In this document: positions 34,059 to 38,206 of the stretch, one piece after another
Numbering within the stretch: the first letter of the stretch is position 1
Layout: each line of letters opens with the position of its first letter
Assembly: GCF_900129075.1 (NCBI RefSeq)
Contig: NZ_FQVH01000026.1
Span: 1 to 38,206 of the forward strand
Length of the DNA stretch: 38,206 nt
Direction: 5' to 3'
Source of the DNA: Caldanaerobius fijiensis DSM 17918
GTDB taxonomy: Bacteria > Bacillota > Thermoanaerobacteria > Thermoanaerobacterales > Caldanaerobiaceae
Notes under the pieces: model-generated
Told to the model about the DNA's origin: nothing
Seen by the model: the letters and a program-made list of their open reading frames with translations, nothing else
The model's database searches: none
Position numbers and translations under genes: made by a program

Positions 34059-34196
34059 TCAAGTTTGGGTTTCCTCGTCCGGATAGAGTATGACCAACTG
34101 TCCGCAGTCGGGGCATGAGTCGTACGGAATCGAAAACTCCGGCATGACGGCTCTCTTGACTCCGTACTTCTCAAAGTACCGGGAAATGTTTCCCAT
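34059..34196 (-). CDS. 45-residue CxxC miniprotein, perhaps the end of a frameshifted gene
   Basis: The frame from ATG 34196 gives MGNISRYFEKYGVKRAVMP, then SIPYDSCPDCGQLVILYPDEE, a small zinc-ribbon-like protein with one CxxC. Its own ATG lacks a ribosome site. A strong site (GGGAGG) precedes a different ATG at 34243, whose frame (MIEQIQKRG...) becomes nonsense after about nine codons. The two frames would join smoothly by a -1 shift at AAAAGGGGGAAA (five Gs at 34221-34217), giving a product of about 60 residues. Either an indel has broken the gene or the shift is programmed. It sits between the coupling-protein gene and the terminator, so it is the last gene of that operon. Confidence 0.5.
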   Translation of the reverse strand: MGNISRYFEKYGVKRAVMPEFSIPYDSCPDCGQLVILYPDEETQT

Positions 34197-34277
34197 CGCA
34201 GCGTCATATGCGATTTCCCCCTTTTCTGAATCTGCTCTATCATTCTCTCAACCTCCCTCAGAGTCTTCCCTGCTGTA

Positions 34278-34337
34278 TTATGATAGCAGGTTTCTTTTTC
34301 TCCTGCAGAAAAACAAAAGGGCATCCTTTTCGGACAC
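34278..34337 (-). CDS. Possible 19-residue peptide after the coupling protein
   Basis: GTG at 34337 overlaps the region just after the virD4 stop and gives VSEKDALLFFCRRKRNLLS before a TAA. The composition looks coding, but the ribosome site is weak. It may be a remnant or a real leader peptide of the following small gene. Confidence 0.25.
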   Translation of the reverse strand: MSEKDALLFFCRRKRNLLS

Positions 34338-34339
34338 CT

Positions 34340-36391
34340 TCACCAACCTTTGTTCATATTCTTCTTCGATTTTCTGCCGTTTTTCTTTTGGCTTTTCTTC
34401 TCCGCCTGCTCATCCGCATTCATACTCACTTCTGTCACCGTATTGTTTTCCGCTCCCTTCATCTCTGACTCTTTCGCTTCCGTTTTCTCTGTCCCACTTT
34501 CATTCGTTTTGACTTTGCTGATATAGAAAAATTTTGTTTCGTTTTCAGCTGTGTCCGTTTCTTTCTCTTCTGCGTCTTGCGTATGCTTCATATCCGTTTC
34601 CTTTGCGCTCTGTGTCTGCTCCATGTCGGCCTCTTTTTCGCTTTCCACCTGCTTCACGTTTGCTTTGTTCTGTTTTTCTTCTTTCGCCCATTCGGGGCTG
34701 TACATGCTTATCGGTTCTGGCTTTATCATTTTCGCCAGCGGGTGCTTCGTGTAGTCCATCTTGTCTATCATGAGCGGCTTCTGGCCCCTCAGTATGAGTA
34801 TCGCCTTCTCAGGCGGCAGCCTCAGTATCTCGTCCGGGTTCAGCAGGTTTCTCTTCTGCGTGCCGGATGATACATCTCCCAGATCGAACAGCCCTTCAAG
34901 TCCGGCTTTCTTTCTTATCGACACACTTCTCACCGTCGCTGCTCCCAAAAGGTCGCACACGAACTGGGCCGTGGCCGTGTCCGTGCACCCCAAAAACAGC
35001 CTCGAGTCGCAGTTGCCTATTATCTCCTGCCATGCATCGTTGGGGTACCTGTTCCTGAGCTGCGCTATGTTCTGGAATATCACGGAGCAGTGCAGGCCCC
35101 TCGACCTTATCGTGCTTATCTTCTTCGTGAAATCCGGTATGGCTCCTATGTTCGGGAACTCGTCTAATAAGAAGTACACTTCGGGGCTGCACCTTCCTCC
35201 GTTCATGTCCGCATACCTTATCAGCTTTATGAACAGGAACGAGAAGAACAATCCGGCAAGAAAATCGAACGTCGAATCCATGTCGCTGGAGATGCAGAAG
35301 TACGCGCACTTCTTTCTTGCAGGCTGTGTCAGGTCAATGTCGCTCACTTCCGTCAGCTTCTGCACCAGCCTGTTCTGGAACACCTGAAGCCTGGTGCCGA
35401 GTCCTATCACGACGCCCGTTCTCACCGTTTCGTTGGCCTGCGCGTATATGTTGTACGGCATCTTCGCGGGGTGGCCTGCGGGCAGCGTGTCGAATATGTC
35501 GTCCACCTTCTTTGAGTCGCCGCTTGCCAGAAGTGCGTACACACTCGCAAGGTTCTTGTTCTCCTCCGGGTATTCGCACACGACGTACAACACCAGCGCC
35601 TTCAGCAGGTTCTGCTCCGCTCTGTCCCAGAACGGATCGCCGGACTTGCTCCCTATCACCTTCGTGTTGGCTATGACAACTTCCGTGAACATCTGTGCAT
35701 CTATGTCGTCCTTCACCTCTGCTATCGGGTTCCATCTGTCGGAGTGCGTCATGTTCACGAGGTTGAAAAGCTTCACATCGTATCCCATGTCCCTCAAAAA
35801 CCGAGCCATGTCGTTAAACAGCTCGCCCTTCGGGTCCGTCACCACCATGCTCTTGCCCTCTTTTGCCAGCTGCAGCATGTTCGTCCTCACGTACGACCTT
35901 GACTTCATCGAGCCGGATGCTCCGAAAACCGCCACATTCCTGTTGAAGTACGTCTTTTCGTGAAGCGTGACCGTCCTGCCGTTTATTTTTCCGAATATCA
36001 AGCCCCTGTTCGTGCCTATGCCCAGCACCTTTCTGGCCTCACTCTCCGTCATCCAGTTCGCCGTGCCGTGTGTGCCGTTATCTTTGAGGTACTCCACTCC
36101 CGCTGTGTTCACCCCGCTTTCCCTTGCGATGACTATCAGCGCAGCTGTAATCACTGCCACGATGAACGACATTATGAGGTAGCCCGTCAGTATGCGCTTG
36201 TCTGCCAGCGCTTTGAAGTCCAACAGCGGGTTTGCGTACATCGTCTTTACGAACGACAAATCCGGCATGTTTCCCACGCCGTTGTAACCCTTCAGGGCCA
36301 TGTACATCCTGACGATGGGCACGAACAGCCACACCCCAGCGAGCATGTACACCGTCGTGCCCATGAGTGCTGTGAGTGCTTTTTCTTTCAA
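34340..36391 (-). CDS. VirD4/TraG-type conjugative coupling protein (T4CP)
   Basis: A 683-residue membrane ATPase. Two N-terminal helices (about 10-35 and 65-90) are followed by GTANWMTESEARKVLG, Walker A in VFGASGSMKSRS, VTDPKGELF, Walker B in VYFLLDEFPNIG, and the GLHCSVIFQNIAQLRNRYP and CDSRLFLGCTDTATA motifs typical of T4CPs from Firmicute integrative elements. The last 130 residues are an acidic/lysine repeat-like tail. It would recruit relaxase-DNA complexes to a type IV channel. A TTG at 36391 with GGGAG 8 nt upstream is preferred over the GTG at 36421, which lies next to a terminator. High GC and lack of relaxase or other Tra genes nearby suggest an imported fragment. Confidence 0.9.
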   Translation of the reverse strand: MKEKALTALMGTTVYMLAGVWLFVPIVRMYMALKGYNGVGNMPDLSFVKTMYANPLLDFKALADKRILTGYLIMSFIVAVITAALIVIARESGVNTAGVEYLKDNGTHGTANWMTESEARKVLGIGTNRGLIFGKINGRTVTLHEKTYFNRNVAVFGASGSMKSRSYVRTNMLQLAKEGKSMVVTDPKGELFNDMARFLRDMGYDVKLFNLVNMTHSDRWNPIAEVKDDIDAQMFTEVVIANTKVIGSKSGDPFWDRAEQNLLKALVLYVVCEYPEENKNLASVYALLASGDSKKVDDIFDTLPAGHPAKMPYNIYAQANETVRTGVVIGLGTRLQVFQNRLVQKLTEVSDIDLTQPARKKCAYFCISSDMDSTFDFLAGLFFSFLFIKLIRYADMNGGRCSPEVYFLLDEFPNIGAIPDFTKKISTIRSRGLHCSVIFQNIAQLRNRYPNDAWQEIIGNCDSRLFLGCTDTATAQFVCDLLGAATVRSVSIRKKAGLEGLFDLGDVSSGTQKRNLLNPDEILRLPPEKAILILRGQKPLMIDKMDYTKHPLAKMIKPEPISMYSPEWAKEEKQNKANVKQVESEKEADMEQTQSAKETDMKHTQDAEEKETDTAENETKFFYISKVKTNESGTEKTEAKESEMKGAENNTVTEVSMNADEQAEKKSQKKNGRKSKKNMNKGW

Positions 36392-36421
36392 GTTACCAGC
36401 TCCCTTCTGAAAATCTTGCAC

Positions 36422-36458
36422 AAAAAAAAAATAAAAAAACAGGCTTCAGATTTGCCTG
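36422..36458 (-). terminator. Terminator after the toxin-antitoxin pair
   Basis: Stem CAGGC/GCCTG with a 9-nt loop, followed on the minus strand by long T-runs (36439-36422). It separates the toxin-antitoxin transcript from the coupling-protein gene. Confidence 0.78.
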
Positions 36459-36473
36459 CCAATGTATTACCAG

Positions 36474-36737
36474 CTATTCGTAGTGTGTCCACATCCTATA
36501 GATTTTTACAATTTTTTCTTCTTCCAAAACTTCGTATATTATCCTATGCTGTATATTTATCCTCCTCGAAAGTTTGCCGTGCAGCTCTCCTTTTAATTTC
36601 TCATAAGGAGGTGGATTTTGATAAGGATTTTCTTTCAATATTTTCAAAATTTCTTTTGCTTTTTTATCTAATCCGCATTCTTCTAATTTTTTTGCGTCTT
36701 TTAAAGCATATCTTGAAAACTTTAGTTTGTATCCCAT
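36474..36737 (-). CDS. YoeB/Txe-family mRNA interferase toxin
   Basis: An 87-residue RelE-superfamily toxin: KFSRYALKDAKKLEECGL, NPYQNPPPYEKLKGELHGKLSRRINIQHRIIYEVLEE, and IVKIYRMWTHYE. The catalytic features of YoeB are visible (Glu in EKLKGEL, RRIN..HR, terminal HY). It cuts mRNA on the ribosome until bound by its antitoxin. Its start overlaps the antitoxin gene by 16 nt. Confidence 0.92.
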   Translation of the reverse strand: MGYKLKFSRYALKDAKKLEECGLDKKAKEILKILKENPYQNPPPYEKLKGELHGKLSRRINIQHRIIYEVLEEEKIVKIYRMWTHYE

Positions 36738-36979
36738 CCCAAGTCTTCCTCATCCTTCCATTCATCTAACGGAGTTTTATCTGCATCTATAATACTTTCT
36801 TTTAAGTTGGGTATTGACAGCAAATACAGCGTTTCTTGGATTGCATTCCAGTCTTCTTCAGAAATCAAAACTGCGTTGCCTTTTCTGGAAGTTATTTGGA
36901 TTGGTTCGCTGTTTTTTCTCACCTGTTCAATTATTTTATATATGTTCTGCCTTACTTTTGTCACAGGCATTGTTTTCAT
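36722..36979 (-). CDS. YefM/Phd-family antitoxin
   Basis: An 85-residue antitoxin. The N-terminal DNA-binding half is MPVTKVRQNIYKIIEQVRKNSEPIQITSRKGNAVLISEEDWNAI; the C-terminal acidic tail (DKTPLDEWKDEEDLGW) neutralises the toxin. ATG 36979 has GAGGTG upstream. It is the first gene of the pair and probably represses its own promoter. Confidence 0.92.
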   Translation of the reverse strand: MKTMPVTKVRQNIYKIIEQVRKNSEPIQITSRKGNAVLISEEDWNAIQETLYLLSIPNLKESIIDADKTPLDEWKDEEDLGWDTN

Positions 36980-36999
36980 TTAAATCACCTCTATGGAGA

Positions 37000-37028
37000 A
37001 TTATAACGTACATAAAAACGTACGTCAA
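37000..37028 (-). promoter_or_regulatory. Toxin-antitoxin promoter with TACGT repeats
   Basis: -35 TTGACG (37028-37023), exactly 17 bp, -10 TATAAT (37005-37000). The spacer contains two copies of TACGT 12 bp apart (TACGTTTTTATGTACGT), a likely YefM operator masking the promoter. Confidence 0.78.
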
Positions 37029-37062
37029 TAAAAATTTTTTATTTTATATTCTTACCTTGCTG

Positions 37063-37109
37063 AAAAGCACGGTGCGGAAGCCCCTGGGTTTCAGCCATGG
37101 GGCTATGAC
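37063..37109 (+). repeat. Solo IS605/IscB-type end hairpin
   Basis: The hairpin CCCCTGGGT..AGCCATGGGG (37081-37102) is flanked left by AAAAGCACGGTGCGGAAG, like the left side of the IscB element, and right by CTATGAC, like its right side. There is no interior. It looks like an element collapsed to one hairpin, or a minimal mobilisable unit, lying between fliL-like and yefM genes. Confidence 0.6.
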
Positions 37110-37120
37110 AAAAGCACAAA

Positions 37121-37549
37121 TTAATACTGTACGATAAATTCTTTGAAATATACATTATTGATTTTTCCAGTTTGCAAAATATCGTTGACACTCTTCTCTA
37201 TGAGCTCCCTGAGTTTGTCCTGCCCTTCTTGCCCAACTATATCCGATGCACTTTGGTTAGCTAGTATTGCAATGATGTTGTTCCTTATGATGCCGTTTTT
37301 CTCTTCCAGTTCTTTTTGCAGATTATTGTCCTTCATGGAAAAAACTGTGGAAACTTTGATGTACTGCCCTTTGTCCTTCAGGTTTGTGATGATATCTTCA
37401 GGTAGCTCATAGAAATATTCTCTGCTCTGCACGGTTGTAGCTGCAGACGCTTTTGCATAACCTTTGGCAAAAAATATGTAACCTTCTCCAGCCAATACCA
37501 AAAGCAACAGAACAATGATTGTCAGATATACCGGTTTGGATTTCTTCAT
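37121..37549 (-). CDS. FliL-like membrane protein
   Basis: A 142-residue protein with a single N-terminal helix (residues 6-26) and an extracytoplasmic domain. The domain shows ITNLKDKGQYIKVSTVFSM, then IRNNIIAILANQSASDI, and ends KLRELIEKSVNDILQTGKINNVYFKEFIVQY, the FliL family ending. FliL stabilises the flagellar stator. No other flagellar genes are near, and it sits among mobile DNA, so it may be a displaced or element-borne copy with another partner. ATG 37549 follows AAGGGGTG. Confidence 0.8.
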   Translation of the reverse strand: MKKSKPVYLTIIVLLLLVLAGEGYIFFAKGYAKASAATTVQSREYFYELPEDIITNLKDKGQYIKVSTVFSMKDNNLQKELEEKNGIIRNNIIAILANQSASDIVGQEGQDKLRELIEKSVNDILQTGKINNVYFKEFIVQY

Positions 37550-37584
37550 GCTTCGTTCACCCCTTTTTTGTTGTTTCTGCAAAA

Positions 37585-37610
37585 TGAAAACAGCAGGTTT
37601 TTAGCCTGCC
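37585..37610 (-). terminator. Possible terminator overlapping the HU stop codon
   Basis: Stem GCAGG/CCTGC around the stop, followed on the minus strand by TGTTTTCATTTT. A weak to moderate terminator for the former HU gene. Confidence 0.5.
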
Positions 37611-37738
37611 GTCTTTGTTCCTGCAACCGCTTCCTTCTGCTCCTTCCCTGCTCTGAATACTGCTGCCTTCGTTGCCGGAATCGTTATCTCTTCCTTTGTC
37701 TGCGGGTTGACGCCTTTTCTCTCAGCCCTTTCCCTTAC
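37602..37738 (-). pseudogene. HU-family DNA-binding protein, 3' half, cut by an IS element
   Basis: The minus-strand frame ending at TAA 37604-37602 reads [19 protein letters not shown], then [19 protein letters not shown], the beta-arm and C-terminal helix of HU (normal form: ...F.VRERA.R.GRNP.TGE.I.IPA....F..GK.LK..V). The N-terminal half is missing. Homology stops exactly at the GTAA (TTAC on the plus strand) where the IS left end begins. The ...GTKTAG tail is slightly long for HU. Confidence 0.86.
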
Positions 37739-38206
37739 AAAGTTCCGGGCGGGAAAGCCCACGGGTTCACTCGTGGGATGAAAGCCCGGTTATTTTTTGT
37801 CAAAGTATCTTTCTTGAATATGGTATAATGTAGCTATGGAAGAAAAATATAGACACAAAAATACAAGTGTATCACTGATCAACTATCATTTTATCTGGTG
37901 CCCTCGTTATCGGCGCAAGGTACTGGTCGGTCCTGTAGAAGCCAGATTAAGAGAACTTATCAAGGAGGTGGCCAAGAAACTTGAATTGGAGATATTGGCT
38001 TTGGAGATTATGCCCGACCACGTACACCTGTTTGTCAACGCGCCGCCAAACCTGGCACCGCACGATATAGTGGCGCGATTCAAAGGTGTATCTTCCCACT
38101 ATCTACACCGTGAGTTTGAGCAGGTTGCACGAATGCCATCCATGTGGACCAGAAGCTATTTTGTATCAACTGCCGGCAACGTTTCTTCCGATACTATTCG
38201 TAAGTA
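37739..38206 (+). mobile_element. IS200/IS605 element, left end and tnpA, runs off the right edge
   Basis: Starts directly after TTAC (37735-37738) in the HU gene. Nineteen nt later stands the hairpin 37758-37777 (CCCACG/CGTGGG), immediately preceded by AAAG (37754-37757). TTAC cleavage, 19-nt spacing and the AAAG guide tetranucleotide all equal the IS608 left end. An outer stem CCGGGC/GCCCGG (37745-37750, 37784-37789) encloses it. Confidence 0.88.
37836..38206 (+). CDS. tnpA: TnpA, Y1 HUH transposase of IS200/IS605 type, 3' end outside window
   Basis: About 123 residues are visible. They show SLINYHFIWCPRYRRKVL, the HUH metal site in LEIMPDHVHLFV, KGVSSHYLH, and WTRSYFVSTAGNVSSDTIRK. The next codon begins TA at the last bases; by family comparison it should be the catalytic tyrosine. 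TnpA excises and inserts single-stranded element DNA at hairpin ends. A TATAAT at 37824-37829 lies only 6 nt before the ATG with no ribosome site, so the mRNA may be leaderless or very poorly translated. It could also act on the other IS605-type ends in this window if recognition permits. Confidence 0.93.
   Translation, partial: MEEKYRHKNTSVSLINYHFIWCPRYRRKVLVGPVEARLRELIKEVAKKLELEILALEIMPDHVHLFVNAPPNLAPHDIVARFKGVSSHYLHREFEQVARMPSMWTRSYFVSTAGNVSSDTIRK

Noticed and set aside
34761-35963. Long open frames antisense and in alternative frames within the coupling-protein gene
   Set aside because: Expected in GC-rich DNA opposite a long gene. Their products are low-complexity and lack starts with ribosome sites.
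31897-37102. Recurring CCCCTGGCT..AGCCATGGGG palindromes as a CRISPR-like or REP array
   Set aside because: Copies are kilobases apart, vary in flanks and orientation, and sit at ends of IS605-type elements. No spacers exist.

Overview
The window reads as chromosome of a low-GC, anaerobic, probably thermophilic Firmicute of the Thermoanaerobacterales type. This rests on AT-rich spacers, strong GGAGG ribosome sites, GTG/TTG starts, sigma-A promoters with 17-bp spacers, and the gene set (GH116, GH36, AprAB, CsoR-type copper sites). The genus cannot be fixed from sequence alone. Almost everything from the left edge to about 30.2 kb is ordinary AT-rich chromosome. From about 30.68 kb rightwards it becomes a mosaic of gene fragments, IS605-superfamily pieces and a GC-rich conjugation fragment.

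Region 1 (1-2.6 kb): the left end of an IS605-type element (5' part of tnpB) sits inside an ABC-transporter ATPase gene, cut at its Walker B strand. Next come a TPR glycosyltransferase and a WrbA-like flavodoxin. Region 2 (3.0-13.9 kb): a metal and envelope block. A His/Cys-rich membrane miniprotein and a YHS-domain protein/CopA pair each have a CsoR-like operator overlapping or just after the -10. The block also holds a two-component system with a Met-rich sensor, a possible operon running from a 25-residue hydrophobic peptide through an Lgt-like protein, a membrane-anchored protein and CcdA to a membrane-bound spermidine-synthase-like protein, and a Fur-box-controlled FTR1 iron permease.

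Region 3 (14.0-25.5 kb): sulfur assimilation. A PiT-family, CysP-like permease (+) faces a ten-gene minus-strand operon: small siroheme sulfite reductase, TusA, E1-like MoeB/ThiF, JAMM protease, a ThiS/CysO-cysteine synthase fusion, APS kinase, AprA, AprB, an unknown 103-residue protein and Sat. Together they can plausibly take sulfate to sulfite, then sulfide, then protein-bound thiocarboxylate, then cysteine. Two trans-sulfuration enzymes are transcribed divergently from a symmetric promoter region and link cysteine to homocysteine/methionine. Region 4 (25.5-30.1 kb): a GH116 plus GH36 glycosidase pair.

Region 5 (30.2-38.2 kb): the accessory mosaic. It contains a truncated comM, a triple-HTH regulator, a dead prepilin peptidase with a TnpB-element tail at its broken end, and an apparently complete IscB (RuvC/HNH RNA-guided nuclease) element with its omega-RNA (HEARO) region. 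It continues with a VirD4-type coupling protein, a YoeB/YefM toxin-antitoxin pair, a FliL-like protein, and an HU gene cut by a second IS605-type left end carrying tnpA. The two IS left ends share the same geometry (19 nt from cleavage site to hairpin foot), and each junction is confirmed by the gene it breaks.
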